The notes: generated by a model not told the origin, from the letters alone. 64,000 bases of DNA from Hymenobacter daecheongensis DSM 21074 (GCF_900141805.1 NZ_FQYN01000006.1:248001-312000); one strand, 5' to 3'. Shown: positions 33,581-42,804, numbered from the stretch's first letter. Numbers and translations are program-made.

Positions 33581-33786
33581 CGCTTCCGTCCGAAACCCAG
33601 GGAGAGGTGAAAAAAGCCGATTGGAGCGGGTTTAAAGTGTTTTTGAAGATTGGTACGATTGCTGCAAAAGCCCGCTCATACAACGGCTAGCCAGAATCGG
33701 GCACGGGGCGCCACCTGCTCAGATCAGCACCGGCGGCCTGCGAATGGCCCGCGCTTCCTTTCATCCATCTCCAGCCTTCCTGCTCT

Positions 33787-34392
33787 ATGAAACGCTTTTT
33801 GCTTCCCGCTTTTCTGATTGCCGCCCTGCTCAGCGCCCCGGCTACTTCCCAGGCTTCTTCCTCCGACGGCCCCGGCCGCAAGAAGGCCCGCACCGCCAAG
33901 GCGTTGAAAAAACAAACTCCAGCGGCACCCAAATCGACTTCGGCGGCCAATTGGGGCTCAGCCACCGATGATGATGCCCTCTGGGCCACGCCCGCGCCGG
34001 AAGCTGTAAGCGCTCCGGTAGCCGCCGAGCCGGCCCTCAACGACGACCCCGCCATGCGCTCTTCGGGCGTGATGATTGCCCCCGGCATGAACACGGCCCC
34101 CTACCGCGGCGTGAGCACCGACTACAACGGCCGCCCACTCAAGAAAGCCGCTAAAAAAGCTACCGTTGCCGCTGTTCCGGTTGAGGCTGAATTGGCGGCT
34201 GACGACCCGATGATGCGCTCGTCGGGCGTGATGATTGCGCCTGGTATGAATACCGCGCCTTACCGGGGCGTGAGCACCGATTATCATGGCCGGCCTTTGA
34301 AAAAGAAAGCCAGCAAGGCTTCTACGCTGGCCGTGCAAGAGGCCCAGGCCCCCGCGGCTATGGTAGCGACGGCCGAGGTGCCGGAGTGGTAG
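33787..34392 (+). CDS. Secreted repeat protein with two DYxGRPLKK units
   Basis: A 201-residue exported protein with a signal peptide (MKRFLLPAFLIAALLSAPA). A unit of about 28 residues occurs twice, near residues 95-125 and 139-169; each contains RSSGVMIAPGMNTAPYRGV then STDYxGRPLKK. Linkers are Ala/Lys-rich. Shorter versions of the unit occur in the next two plus-strand genes. No enzymatic motif is present. Function unknown; an envelope-associated or matrix role is possible. Confidence 0.75.
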   Translation: MKRFLLPAFLIAALLSAPATSQASSSDGPGRKKARTAKALKKQTPAAPKSTSAANWGSATDDDALWATPAPEAVSAPVAAEPALNDDPAMRSSGVMIAPGMNTAPYRGVSTDYNGRPLKKAAKKATVAAVPVEAELAADDPMMRSSGVMIAPGMNTAPYRGVSTDYHGRPLKKKASKASTLAVQEAQAPAAMVATAEVPEW

Positions 34393-34463
34393 GCATCCGC
34401 CGGGCGCGGTACTTCGTATGCTTGGGCAGGGTGTTGTTTCACAGGTTGTAAAGCGCTTTGTAT

Positions 34464-34808
34464 ATGTGGTGCCGCTACCGTTTTCTGCTGCTTTTGCTGG
34501 CTGCCAGCTTTCTGGCTGAAGGTGTTGCCCTGGCCCAGTCGCGCACGTCGAAGCGCAAGCCCAACCGGGCCCGCTCGGGCGCTTATGCCCGCTACGACCG
34601 CTCCGGGCGGCGGCTGGAAGAAGATTCGCGGCTGGCTCCGGGGATGCGCATCAACATGCCCAGCCCGCCCACAACCGACTACATGGGCCGCCCCCTAAAA
34701 AAGAAAGTAGCCAAGCCCGCCACTACTAACTCCACGCTCGCCGCGGGCAGAGCGGCCCCCGCAGCTGCGCCAAAGCCAGCGGCCACGCCGGCCCGGCGCA
34801 GAAAATAA
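34464..34808 (+). CDS. Secreted protein with one DYMGRPLKK unit
   Basis: A 114-residue exported protein starting at ATG 34464 (an in-frame TTG at 34458 is less likely). The signal peptide is FLLLLLAASFLAEGVALAQS. The mature part is basic and contains LAPGMRINMPSPPTTDYMGR then PLKKKVAKP, one copy of the motif doubled in the previous gene. The tail is Ala/Pro-rich. It belongs to a local paralogue cluster. Confidence 0.7.
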   Translation: MWCRYRFLLLLLAASFLAEGVALAQSRTSKRKPNRARSGAYARYDRSGRRLEEDSRLAPGMRINMPSPPTTDYMGRPLKKKVAKPATTNSTLAAGRAAPAAAPKPAATPARRRK

Positions 34809-34860
34809 ATCGGCACAGTCTCAGCTACAACCACCATCGGCGCAGCCAGCGCCGATATTT

Positions 34861-34893
34861 TTTGTCGTTCGGGCACAAACTGCCCTAGATTTG
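34861..34893 (+). promoter_or_regulatory. Consensus Bacteroidota promoter
   Basis: TTTG at 34861-34864, a 21-base spacer and TAGATTTG at 34886-34893 match the Bacteroidota consensus. It lies about 50 bases before the secreted-protein gene at 34945. Confidence 0.75.
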
Positions 34894-34944
34894 TGTATCC
34901 AAGTTCTCAACCCGAATTTTCCCCTTCACTTTCGCGCATTCACT

Positions 34945-35478
34945 ATGCTACGTTCTGCCTTTTCGAGCCTGTTGTTGGTTACTGTGTTGAGCGCTCCGGG
35001 TGCTTTTGCCCAGCAGACCAGCAAAAAAACGGCTAAGCCCGCCGCCAACACCCAGCCCGCCCCCATGGAAGCTGCCGCTGCTCCGGCACCAGCCAACGAT
35101 GGCTTCGGAGCCCCCGCCGGCCGCGTGGCCGATGCTCCCGCGCCGCAGTCGGAAGGATTTTCGATTGCTCCTGGCTTCACGGCCGCGCCTTCGCGCCGCG
35201 TAAACACCGACTATCGGGGCCGGGCCCTTACGCCGTATGTGCGCCGCAACGTGCGCGAAGCCGTGCCGGTAGCGGCCCCTATGCCGGCTCCGGAGCCGGT
35301 AATAGCCGAGCCCACCCCGGTGGCTGAGCCAGTAGCGGCCTCCGCGTCGGCCACCAAAAAATCGTCGGGAGCGGCGGCCACCACGACTACCAAAAAAGCC
35401 ACCACTACGCCCAAGAAGGCACCTGCCAAGAAAGCACCCGCCAATGACGGCTGGGGCTCGGGTGGCAGCGGTTGGTAA
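34945..35478 (+). CDS. Secreted protein, third DYxGRxL paralogue
   Basis: A 177-residue exported protein starting at ATG 34945 (MLRSAFSSLLLVTVLSAPGA signal peptide). One motif copy is SIAPGFTAAPSRRVNTDYRG followed by RALTPYVRR. The rest is Ala/Pro/Lys/Thr-rich low complexity (ATTTTKKATTTPKKAPAKKA), ending in NDGWGSGGSGW. It shares layout with the two preceding genes. A terminator follows at 35505. Confidence 0.72.
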   Translation: MLRSAFSSLLLVTVLSAPGAFAQQTSKKTAKPAANTQPAPMEAAAAPAPANDGFGAPAGRVADAPAPQSEGFSIAPGFTAAPSRRVNTDYRGRALTPYVRRNVREAVPVAAPMPAPEPVIAEPTPVAEPVAASASATKKSSGAAATTTTKKATTTPKKAPAKKAPANDGWGSGGSGW

Positions 35479-35504
35479 GCCGACTTGCTGCCGCCAACGC
35501 AACC

Positions 35505-35539
35505 AAAAAGGCCCGAACGATAGTCGTTCGGGCCTTTTT
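35505..35539. terminator. Bidirectional intrinsic terminator
   Basis: A perfect 16-base-pair stem with a three-base loop and A/T runs on both sides, between convergent genes ending at 35478 and 35564. Confidence 0.9.
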
Positions 35540-35563
35540 GCTGGTACAGCGCTGGGCTGAAAA

Positions 35564-36850
35564 TCAGCCTTTGTCCTCGGCTTCTACCTCGGCCAACTGC
35601 TCGACGGGAGCGGGCACGGCGGCGCGGTAGTAGAGCGTGCTGCAGTTGTCGGGGCGGAGCACTTCGCGGGCAGCGGCCAGGATAGCGGCCGGAGTCACGG
35701 CCTGCACTTTGGCGCTTTCCTCATTCACCAGGTTGGCATCGCCCAGCAGCTTGTTGAAGGCCAGGTTCATGGCGCGGTTCAGCAGCTCAATCTCGCTGAA
35801 CACGATGCTGACTTCAGCCTGGTTTTTTACTTTTTCCAGCTCCGTCGGCGCTACTTCGGCGGCGGTTAGCTCGGCTAGCACTTCCGCAATGGCCGCATCG
35901 GCTTCTTCCATCGTCACATCGGCGTTCAGGCGGGCACTCACCACCAGCAGGCCGGGCTCGAAAGCGCCCGTGCAGGAAGCCGAAATGGAGTTGAGCAACG
36001 GCCGCTCCTTCACCAGACGCTGATAGAGGCGCGACGATTTGCCCCGGCCCAGAATGTCGCTGAGCAGGTCGGCGGCGTAGTAGGCCTCGTCGGCGCGGCC
36101 GGGCATGTGATATACTTTGTAGAGGGCATTCACGGGCACGTCGGCCGTCACGTCGAGGTGGCGCGGGGCGGTCTGGCGGGGCTCGGCGGCAAGGCGGCGC
36201 TCGTAGCGCTGGCCGCCGGGAATGGGGCCAAACCACTTTTCGGCCAGGCGCTGCACTTCAGCCTTGGTCACGTCGCCGGCCACTACTAATATGGCGTTGG
36301 CGGGGGAGTAGTGCTTGTCGAAGAAGGCCCGCACGTCGTCCATCACGGCATTTTCGATGTGGCTGATTTCTTTTCCGATGGTGGGCCACTGGTACGGATG
36401 CTGCTGGTAGGCCAGCGGGCGCAGCTTCAGCCACACGTCGCCGTAGGGCTGGTTGAGGTAGTTCTGCTTGAACTCTTCCACCACCACTTTGCGCTGCACT
36501 TCCAGGCCGTTTTCGGAGAAAGCCAGCCCCAGCATCCTATCCGATTCGAGCCAGAAGCCGGTTTCCAGGTTGTTGGCGGGCAGCGTGAGGTAGTAGTTGG
36601 TGATGTCGGCGGAGGTGAAGGCATTGTTTTCGCCGCCCACATACTGCAAGGGCTCATCGTAGTTCGGAATGTTCACCGAGCCCGAAAACATAAGGTGCTC
36701 AAACAGGTGCGCGAAGCCCGTGTGGTCCGGGTCTTCATCGCGCGAGCCCACGTTGTAGAGCACATTGACCACCGCAATGGGGGTGGTGTGGTCTTCGTGC
36801 ACGATGCAGCGCAGGCCGTTGGCGAGGGTGAATTCTTCGAAATGGATCAT
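35564..36850 (-). CDS. M16-family zinc metallopeptidase
   Basis: A 428-residue peptidase of the pitrilysin/insulinase family. The inverted zinc motif is HLFEH (residues 48-52), with the third ligand likely in the VVVEEF segment near residue 125. The length corresponds to one two-domain half; the partner half common in this family is not adjacent, so it may act as a homodimer like some bacterial M16B enzymes. No signal peptide is seen, suggesting a cytoplasmic or peripheral role. Confidence 0.9.
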   Translation of the reverse strand: MIHFEEFTLANGLRCIVHEDHTTPIAVVNVLYNVGSRDEDPDHTGFAHLFEHLMFSGSVNIPNYDEPLQYVGGENNAFTSADITNYYLTLPANNLETGFWLESDRMLGLAFSENGLEVQRKVVVEEFKQNYLNQPYGDVWLKLRPLAYQQHPYQWPTIGKEISHIENAVMDDVRAFFDKHYSPANAILVVAGDVTKAEVQRLAEKWFGPIPGGQRYERRLAAEPRQTAPRHLDVTADVPVNALYKVYHMPGRADEAYYAADLLSDILGRGKSSRLYQRLVKERPLLNSISASCTGAFEPGLLVVSARLNADVTMEEADAAIAEVLAELTAAEVAPTELEKVKNQAEVSIVFSEIELLNRAMNLAFNKLLGDANLVNEESAKVQAVTPAAILAAAREVLRPDNCSTLYYRAAVPAPVEQLAEVEAEDKG

Positions 36851-37033
36851 AGGGCAAGGGTAATAGGCGAACAGAGCGGCTGAACCGGCCGTGAAGATAT
36901 AACCGGCCGCGCGAAGCAGAGGTTTTGGGGTAGGTATCTTCGGCAGGTTTTCCTGTCAGCAGCCCCTTCCCCCGTGCCAAGCCAGGCGAAAGCAGGAATT
37001 TCGCCACCAGATTTTCCATCCAACCCAAACCCG

Positions 37034-37041
37034 TACTTTTG
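37034..37041 (+). promoter_or_regulatory. -7 element of the E1 gene
   Basis: TACTTTTG matches TAnnTTTG, 30 bases upstream of the E1 start at 37071. A T-rich stretch about 18 bases further upstream (37012-37015) may serve as the -33 element. Confidence 0.5.
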
Positions 37042-37070
37042 GCCCCGCTACCACCCACCCACTCCCCCGT

Positions 37071-39050
37071 ATGAACTTCGACCGCAAGGATTACTCCAAC
37101 GACGTACTGCTCCATCTCTACCAGGGCCTGCTCAAACCGCGCCTGATTGAGGAAAAAATGCTGATTCTGCTGCGGCAGGGCAAGGTGAGCAAGTGGTTTT
37201 CGGGCATCGGGCAGGAGGCCATTTCGGTGGGCAGCACGCTGGCCCTGCGGCCGGACGAGTACATTTTGCCTCTGCACCGCAACCTGGGCGTGTTTACGGG
37301 GCGCGATATTCCGCTCGACCGCCTTTTTGCGCAGTGGCAGGGCAAAACCACTGGCTTCACCAAGGGCCGCGACCGGAGCTTCCACTTCGGCACCAACGAG
37401 CACCACATCGTGGGCATGATTTCGCACCTGGGCCCCCAGCTGGCCGTGGCCGACGGCATTGCGCTGGCCGATGTGCTGGATAAAAAACAAGCCATTACGG
37501 TGACCTACAGCGGCGACGGCGGCGCTTCGGAAGGCGACTTCCACGAGGCGCTGAACGTGGCGGCTGTGTGGCAGCTGCCGGTCATCTTCATCATCGAAAA
37601 CAACGGCTACGGCCTGAGCACGCCCAGTCAGGAGCAGTTCCGCTTCAAATACTTCATCGACAAAGGCCCCGCCTACGGCATGGAAGCCGTGCAGGTAGAC
37701 GGCAACAACGTGCTGGAGGTGTATGACACGGTGCGCCGCCTGGCCGAGGATATGCGCCTGAACCCGCGCCCCGTGCTGCTCGAAGCCCTCACTTTCCGAA
37801 TGCGCGGCCACGAGGAAGCCAGTGGCACCAAGTACGTGCCCCAGGAGCTGTTTGAGGAGTGGGCCGCCAAAGACCCGGTGGAGAACTACGAAAAGTGGCT
37901 GCTCAGCGAAGGCATTCTGGATGAGGAAGCCCGCATGCGCTTCCGCGAAACCATCAAGCGCGAAATTGAGGAGGGCCTGAAAGTGGCCGACGCCGTGCCC
38001 ATGCCCACCGCCAGCCTGGAAGAAGAGGTGCGCGACATGTACCGCCCATTTGAGGCTCCGGCACAAGACCCGCCCGCCGACGGCCCCAGCACTGAAAAGC
38101 GCTATGTGGATGCCATTTCGGACGGGCTGCGCCAGAGCATGGAGCGCTACCCTGAGCTGGTGCTCATGGGCCAGGATATTGCCGACTACGGCGGCGTATT
38201 CAAGATAACCGAAGGCTTTGTGGCGCAGTTTGGCAAGGAGCGCGTGCGCAATACGCCGCTCTGCGAGTCGGCCATTGTGGGGGCGGCGCTGGGGCTGAGC
38301 ATCAAGGGCAAAAAGGCCATGATGGAGATGCAGTTCGCCGATTTCGTGACCTGCGGCTTCAACCAGATTGTAAATAATCTGGCCAAGAGCCACTACCGCT
38401 GGGGCCAGAACGCCGACGTGGTGGTGCGGATGCCCACGGGAGCCGGGTCGGCGGCCGGGCCGTTTCACTCCCAGAGCAACGAGGCCTGGTTTACGCACAC
38501 GCCGGGCCTGAAAGTGGTGTATCCCAGCAACCCGCACGATGCGAAAGGCCTGCTCAACGCGGCCTTCGAAGACCCGAACCCGGTGATTTATTTCGAGCAC
38601 AAAATGCTCTACCGCAGCATCAGCGGGCCGGTGCCGGATGCCTACTATACCACGCCCATCGGCAAGGCCGCGCTGGCGCGGGAGGGCACCGATATGAGCA
38701 TCATCACCTACGGCATGGGCGTGCACTGGGCCACCCAGCTGGCCGACGAGCTAAACCTCTCGTGCGATATTCTGGACCTGCGCACTTTGCTGCCCTGGGA
38801 CGAAGAAGCCGTGCGCGCCACGGTGCGCAAAACCGGCCGCGTGATTCTGCTGCACGAAGACACGCTCACCGGCGGCATCGGCGGCGAAATAGCGGCCTGG
38901 ATTGCCGAGCACTGCTTCGAGCACCTCGATGGCCCCGTGCAGCGCGTGGCCTCCCTGGATACGGCCATTCCCTTCTCCCCGTCGCTGGAAAAGCAGTTTT
39001 TGCCGGTGCAGCGCCTGCGCGAGCGGGTCGAAAAGCTGATGGCCTACTGA
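37071..39050 (+). CDS. 2-oxoacid dehydrogenase E1, fused alpha and beta subunits
   Basis: A 659-residue thiamine-diphosphate enzyme that decarboxylates a 2-oxoacid (branched-chain or pyruvate) and passes the acyl group to lipoylated E2. Residues 1-325 are the alpha part, with the cofactor motif GDGGASEGDF (148-157) ending in IENN (175-178). Residues 341-659 are the beta part (EKRYVDAISDGLRQ onward). In most bacteria these are separate chains; the fusion is common in Bacteroidota. E2 and E3 are not adjacent. Lipoyl supply could come from the nearby lipA. Confidence 0.93.
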   Translation: MNFDRKDYSNDVLLHLYQGLLKPRLIEEKMLILLRQGKVSKWFSGIGQEAISVGSTLALRPDEYILPLHRNLGVFTGRDIPLDRLFAQWQGKTTGFTKGRDRSFHFGTNEHHIVGMISHLGPQLAVADGIALADVLDKKQAITVTYSGDGGASEGDFHEALNVAAVWQLPVIFIIENNGYGLSTPSQEQFRFKYFIDKGPAYGMEAVQVDGNNVLEVYDTVRRLAEDMRLNPRPVLLEALTFRMRGHEEASGTKYVPQELFEEWAAKDPVENYEKWLLSEGILDEEARMRFRETIKREIEEGLKVADAVPMPTASLEEEVRDMYRPFEAPAQDPPADGPSTEKRYVDAISDGLRQSMERYPELVLMGQDIADYGGVFKITEGFVAQFGKERVRNTPLCESAIVGAALGLSIKGKKAMMEMQFADFVTCGFNQIVNNLAKSHYRWGQNADVVVRMPTGAGSAAGPFHSQSNEAWFTHTPGLKVVYPSNPHDAKGLLNAAFEDPNPVIYFEHKMLYRSISGPVPDAYYTTPIGKAALAREGTDMSIITYGMGVHWATQLADELNLSCDILDLRTLLPWDEEAVRATVRKTGRVILLHEDTLTGGIGGEIAAWIAEHCFEHLDGPVQRVASLDTAIPFSPSLEKQFLPVQRLRERVEKLMAY

Positions 39051-39164
39051 GTCGGGCCCAGCGCTTAGCATCCGGTGGGGCGTGAAGAGCCTACTACCGC
39101 TTCGTTGCCAAAGTGAGTATCTTGCGGCTTGCTGGTAAGCTGGCCGGCTGACCATTTTTGCTTT

Positions 39165-39476
39165 ATGACCTTCTTTGCTTTTCGTAGTGTGCGTGGGGTG
39201 CTGGCGGGGCTGCTGCTGGGCGGCGTGCTGGCAGGCGCGTGCCGCCCCTACCGCATTCCTAACCCCACCGGCCCGCCCCAGCCCAAAGTGGTGAAAGCAA
39301 AGAAGCCCGACGCAGAATCGGCCGATGGGCGCAGCGCCCCCATCACCACCGAGGCCAAGCCCATCCGGAACAGCTACGACAAGCACGGGCTAATGAAAAA
39401 GCCCAAATATGAGCGGCGGCGGCTGAAGCATAAAGTCGGGCAGCGGCGCTTTCTGGGCATCCCGCTGCCTTTCTAA
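39165..39476 (+). CDS. Small exported basic protein, likely lipoprotein
   Basis: A 103-residue protein; ATG 39165 gives a signal peptide (GVLAGLLLGGVLAGACRPYR) with a lipobox-like LAGAC. The mature part is basic and ends in RRRLKHKVGQRRFLGIPLPF. It contains NSYDKHGLMKKPKYE, faintly like the DYxGRPLKK motif of the 33.8-35.5 kb cluster. Function unknown. Confidence 0.65.
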   Translation: MTFFAFRSVRGVLAGLLLGGVLAGACRPYRIPNPTGPPQPKVVKAKKPDAESADGRSAPITTEAKPIRNSYDKHGLMKKPKYERRRLKHKVGQRRFLGIPLPF

Positions 39477-39587
39477 CCGCATGAGCACTAATTGTTTGGT
39501 TGCTGCGTATACTGGGCAGTAGTCATGGCCGCCTCCGGCAGAGCCTGCGGGCGCTACGGCTTTTTCTTACCGTTAAATTCATCTGCT

Positions 39588-39917
39588 ATGCGCATACTTC
39601 TCCTGTCGGCCGGGCTGTTTTTTATGGTTGGGGCCAGCACGGCTTCAGCCCAAACGGAGTATTCCAACCGGGCCATTCAGCGCTCCGAAAACCGCCGCGC
39701 CCTGCGCGATGCCCGCAAGTACAAGGCCGAGTACAAAGACTCGCACCTGGATGTGTCGAAGGAGGAGCTGCGGCAGGGCGGGAGCCCGGCCGTTTCGCAA
39801 CCCAATGACGGCCGCGATAGTTACAAGTTCGATCATACCGGCGCGGCCTACGTGCGAGAACCAATCCACCTCAGTTTGCGTCCTGCTGGTAAGAGAAAGA
39901 AACCTGCGAACGAATAA
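39588..39917 (+). CDS. Small exported protein
   Basis: A 109-residue protein with signal peptide MRILLLSAGLFFMVGASTAS and Ala-x-Ala cleavage near residue 22. The mature part is charged (SENRRALRDARKYKAEYKDS) and ends in basic residues. No family is recognised. It lies 17 bases before ytxJ and may share its transcript. Confidence 0.65.
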   Translation: MRILLLSAGLFFMVGASTASAQTEYSNRAIQRSENRRALRDARKYKAEYKDSHLDVSKEELRQGGSPAVSQPNDGRDSYKFDHTGAAYVREPIHLSLRPAGKRKKPANE

Positions 39918-39934
39918 CTCCGACCCTTCCCTTT

Positions 39935-40276
39935 ATGAGTACTCCCTGGCAACCCCTCACCCAAGCCGAGCAGCTCACCGACATCGTGCAGGAATCGCAC
40001 GAGCAGCCGGTGCTCATCTTTAAGCACAGCACCACCTGCTCCATCAGCGCGGCGGCCAAAAGCAAGCTGGAGCGCCAGTGGCCCGAAGCCAACCTGAGCG
40101 ACGTAAAAATCTACTACCTCGACCTGCTGCGCTTCCGCCCCATCTCGGCCGAAATAGCCCAGAAGTTCGGCGTGCAGCACGAGTCGCCCCAGCTATTGCT
40201 CATCCAGAACGGCGAGTGCCGCTACAATGCCTCCCACATGGGCATCCGCCTGAGCGACGTGAAAGTGAAATTGTGA
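39935..40276 (+). CDS. ytxJ: YtxJ-type bacillithiol-system redox protein
   Basis: A 113-residue thioredoxin-fold protein of the YtxJ family (DUF2847), thought to act as a bacilliredoxin-like thiol protein. The active-site loop is KHSTTCSISAAAK with C35; the fold continues with YYLDLLRFRPIS and GVQHESPQLLLIQNG, which includes the cis-proline position. The gene ends inside a 39-base inverted repeat shared with the convergent osmC-family gene. Confidence 0.88.
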   Translation: MSTPWQPLTQAEQLTDIVQESHEQPVLIFKHSTTCSISAAAKSKLERQWPEANLSDVKIYYLDLLRFRPISAEIAQKFGVQHESPQLLLIQNGECRYNASHMGIRLSDVKVKL

Positions 40277-40383
40277 GATGGTGAAATAGTGAGTTTGATG
40301 TTCTGGCTGCGCTAACTGCGCCGCTTGTGCGCAATGCGCAAACCGAACATCAAACTCACTATTTCACCATCTCACAATTTCAC
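40265..40383. repeat. 39-base perfect inverted repeat at a convergent junction
   Basis: Arms at 40265-40303 and 40345-40383 are perfect reverse complements around a 41-base spacer. Each arm is a string of degenerate eight-base units of the type GTGAAATN/GTGAGATG. The ytxJ stop lies in the left arm and the osmC stop abuts the right arm. No transposase is present. Confidence 0.95.
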
Positions 40384-40790
40384 TACTGATAGAGAAACTC
40401 CACTTGCTGCCGGATTTCGGGGTGCAGACTCAGGGCGACGGGGCAGGTGCGGGCGGCGTTTTCCAGCAGCGTGCGGTCTTTGGACGCGAGGCTGGCCGGC
40501 ATTTGAAAGGTGATGTCGACCTGGGCGATGCGACGCGGCTCGGCGGCCATGTGCTTCGTCACTGAGAAGCGAACACCGCTCAGGTCCAGCGCGTGGCGGG
40601 CGGCCACGATGCCCATGATGGTCATCATGCAGGAACCCAGCGCGGCACTGACCAGATCGGTCGGCGAAAAGGCCTCGCCCCGGCCATGGTTGTCCACGGG
40701 CGCGTCGGTGAGAATAAGGGTTCCGGAGGCGGTATGCGTGGCTTCGGTACGCAGCTCGCCGGAATAAAGGCCTGTGGCAGTGTTGTTCAT
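40383..40790 (-). CDS. OsmC/Ohr-family peroxiredoxin-like protein
   Basis: A 135-residue OsmC-family protein, which reduces organic hydroperoxides through two cysteines. C54 lies in AALGSCMMTIMG and C116 in AARTCPVALSLHP, both in the expected places. FSPTDLVSAALG is the usual family block. It converges on ytxJ, another thiol protein, though on the opposite strand, so the two are not co-transcribed. Confidence 0.9.
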   Translation of the reverse strand: MNNTATGLYSGELRTEATHTASGTLILTDAPVDNHGRGEAFSPTDLVSAALGSCMMTIMGIVAARHALDLSGVRFSVTKHMAAEPRRIAQVDITFQMPASLASKDRTLLENAARTCPVALSLHPEIRQQVEFLYQ

Positions 40791-40888
40791 AATCGGGAAA
40801 ATGGCAGAAAAGTATCTGCGAATTTACGTACTTTAGATGGGGCCGCTTTCCGCTCCGATCCTCATCCGATTCTCATCTTTCACCAAGT

Positions 40889-41704
40889 ATGTCCTCCGTG
40901 CGTAACTTATTTACCTTCGGCTGTTTTGTGCTCGGTACGCTGGGAGCCGGTTGCGGTGCCCGCGCCCAAAGCGTCAGTAATTCCGACGAGCCTTCGTACC
41001 GCAAAGAATTCTCCTACGGGATAAACTTCAATACCCGCGGCGGGCTGATTGGGGGCGCATCGGTGCGCTCGGCCCATGTGCTGGACGAAAAATGGTCGCG
41101 CTACTGGAGTATTGAGGGCGTGGAAGTGAAGCACCCGAAAGAGCAGCGGCAGGCCTCGGAAGCGGGCGGCATTTATACCGGGGCCAAAGCCAACTATCTG
41201 TTTGTGCTGCGGCCCTCCGTAGGCCTGGAGCGCATCGTTTTCCGTAAGGCGCCGGAATCGGGGGTGCAGGTGAGTGCCATGCTCGGGGCCGGCCCTTCCA
41301 TCGGCCTGCTCATGCCGTATTATATCTACTACGACTACACGGCCCGCGACGGCAGCGGCCGGCCCTTGCCGCCGCAGGATATCCGGGCCGAGCAGTTTGA
41401 CCCCAAGAAGCACACCAACGAGAAGTTGATTGTTGACCGGGCCCCGCTGTTTTCCGGCATCAATGAAACCAAGCCCAAAATAGGAGCGCACCTGCGCGGG
41501 GCGCTCAGCTTCGAGTATGGCCGCTACCGAGATGCCGTTGCCGGCGTCGAAACGGGCTTTTTGCTGGAGCTGTATCCCAAGGAATTGCTCATCTTGAAAG
41601 CCCCCCAGGCCCCGGCCGGTCCGCCCGTTACCAGCGAGAAGCAGCTGAACAACAAGTTTTTCCCGTCGGTGTACCTCACCATTTACTTGGGCCACCGCAG
41701 CTAA
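40889..41704 (+). CDS. Exported outer-membrane beta-barrel-like protein
   Basis: A 271-residue protein with an N-terminal signal sequence (FTFGCFVLGTLGAGCGARAQ). The mature chain has alternating amphipathic strands (YSIEGVEVKH, FSYGINFNTRGGLIGGASVR), and ends KFFPSVYLTIYLGHRS, a terminal strand typical of Bacteroidota outer-membrane barrels. No specific family is named. It is probably a small barrel of unknown function. Confidence 0.7.
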   Translation: MSSVRNLFTFGCFVLGTLGAGCGARAQSVSNSDEPSYRKEFSYGINFNTRGGLIGGASVRSAHVLDEKWSRYWSIEGVEVKHPKEQRQASEAGGIYTGAKANYLFVLRPSVGLERIVFRKAPESGVQVSAMLGAGPSIGLLMPYYIYYDYTARDGSGRPLPPQDIRAEQFDPKKHTNEKLIVDRAPLFSGINETKPKIGAHLRGALSFEYGRYRDAVAGVETGFLLELYPKELLILKAPQAPAGPPVTSEKQLNNKFFPSVYLTIYLGHRS

Positions 41705-41860
41705 GCTAGGCTGTCGAATTGCTTCAGCCCCAGCCCAAACCGGGCGGTCAGCGCTTCCTGCGGGAAGGCTGGCCGCCCGGTTTGGACGTTTAGGGAACAA
41801 ATTGCGGCCCACCCGGTCTTAGTACCTACTACTGACTACTCAGTACCGGCTCCCAATCCC

Positions 41861-41868
41861 TACCTTTG
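41861..41868 (+). promoter_or_regulatory. -7 element of lipA
   Basis: TACCTTTG ends four bases before the lipA ATG. In Bacteroidota transcription starts a few bases after this element, so the lipA transcript is probably leaderless. Confidence 0.6.
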
Positions 41869-41872
41869 CAGC

Positions 41873-42787
41873 ATGGACGATCTGTTGCTGACCCTGCCCA
41901 TCATTCAACCCCAAGCCGCGGCTCCGGCGGCTCCGGCCAAGCCCCGCAAGCCCGACTGGCTGCGCGTGAAGCTGCCCGTGGGCCCCGAATACGCCAAGGT
42001 ACGCCGCCTGGTAGATGAGCACAAACTGCACACCATCTGCGAGAGCGGCAACTGCCCCAACATGGGCGAGTGCTGGGGCGCGGGCACGGCCACGTTCATG
42101 ATTCTGGGCAACATCTGCACGCGCTCTTGCTCGTTCTGCGCCGTAGCCACCGGCCGCCCCACCGAATACGACACCGACGAGCCCCGCCGCGTGGCCGAGG
42201 CCATTCAGCTAATGAGCGTGAAGCACGCCGTCATCACCTCTGTGAACCGCGACGAGCTGAAGGACCGCGGCGCCAGCATCTGGCACGAAACGGTGGTGCT
42301 CATCAAGCAGCTCAGCCCTACCACTACCATCGAAACCCTGATTCCGGACGTTAAAGCCAACTGGGCCGCGCTGGATGTGATGATTTCGGGTGGGCAGGAA
42401 GTGGTGTCGCATAACATTGAAACCGTAGGCAGCCTCTACCGCCTGGTGCGCCCGCAGGCCAAATACGACCGCAGCCTGGAGCAGATCCGGCGGACTAAGG
42501 AAGCCGGCAAGCGGACCAAGTCGGGCATCATGCTGGGCCTGGGCGAAACCAAGGATGAGATGTATCAGGCCATGGACGACCTGGTAGCCAACGGCCTCGA
42601 CATTCTGACGCTGGGCCAGTACCTGCAGCCCACCAAGCGCCACTTGGAAGTGGCCGAGTTCATCCATCCGGACCTGTTTGCGCACTACCGCGAAGAAGGC
42701 CTGCGCCGGGGCCTGAAATACGTGGAAAGCGGCCCGCTGGTGCGCAGCTCCTACCACGCCGAGCGCCACGTAAACGTACCCATCTAG
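41873..42787 (+). CDS. lipA: Lipoyl synthase
   Basis: A 304-residue radical SAM enzyme that inserts two sulfur atoms into octanoyl-lysine to make lipoate. The auxiliary cluster motif is C56-x4-C61-x5-C67 ([12 protein letters not shown]) and the radical SAM motif is C82-x3-C86-x2-C89 (CTRSCSFC). The C-terminal RSSYHAERH supplies the conserved serine ligand. Full length. Its product is needed by the E1/E2 complexes and the glycine cleavage system encoded in the same region. Confidence 0.97.
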   Translation: MDDLLLTLPIIQPQAAAPAAPAKPRKPDWLRVKLPVGPEYAKVRRLVDEHKLHTICESGNCPNMGECWGAGTATFMILGNICTRSCSFCAVATGRPTEYDTDEPRRVAEAIQLMSVKHAVITSVNRDELKDRGASIWHETVVLIKQLSPTTTIETLIPDVKANWAALDVMISGGQEVVSHNIETVGSLYRLVRPQAKYDRSLEQIRRTKEAGKRTKSGIMLGLGETKDEMYQAMDDLVANGLDILTLGQYLQPTKRHLEVAEFIHPDLFAHYREEGLRRGLKYVESGPLVRSSYHAERHVNVPI

Positions 42788-42804
42788 CCGCACGGTATCA
42801 TAAA

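Noticed and set aside
36735..38726. Minus-strand open frame of 663 codons
   Set aside because: It runs opposite the fused E1 and M16 genes; its translation is His/Val/Gly-rich without domains, a usual shadow in GC-rich DNA.
40265..40383. Inverted repeat as the ends of a miniature transposon
   Set aside because: No target-site duplication is visible, the arms contain gene stop codons, and similar but unrelated repeats lie at other convergent junctions; a junction-associated structure fits better.
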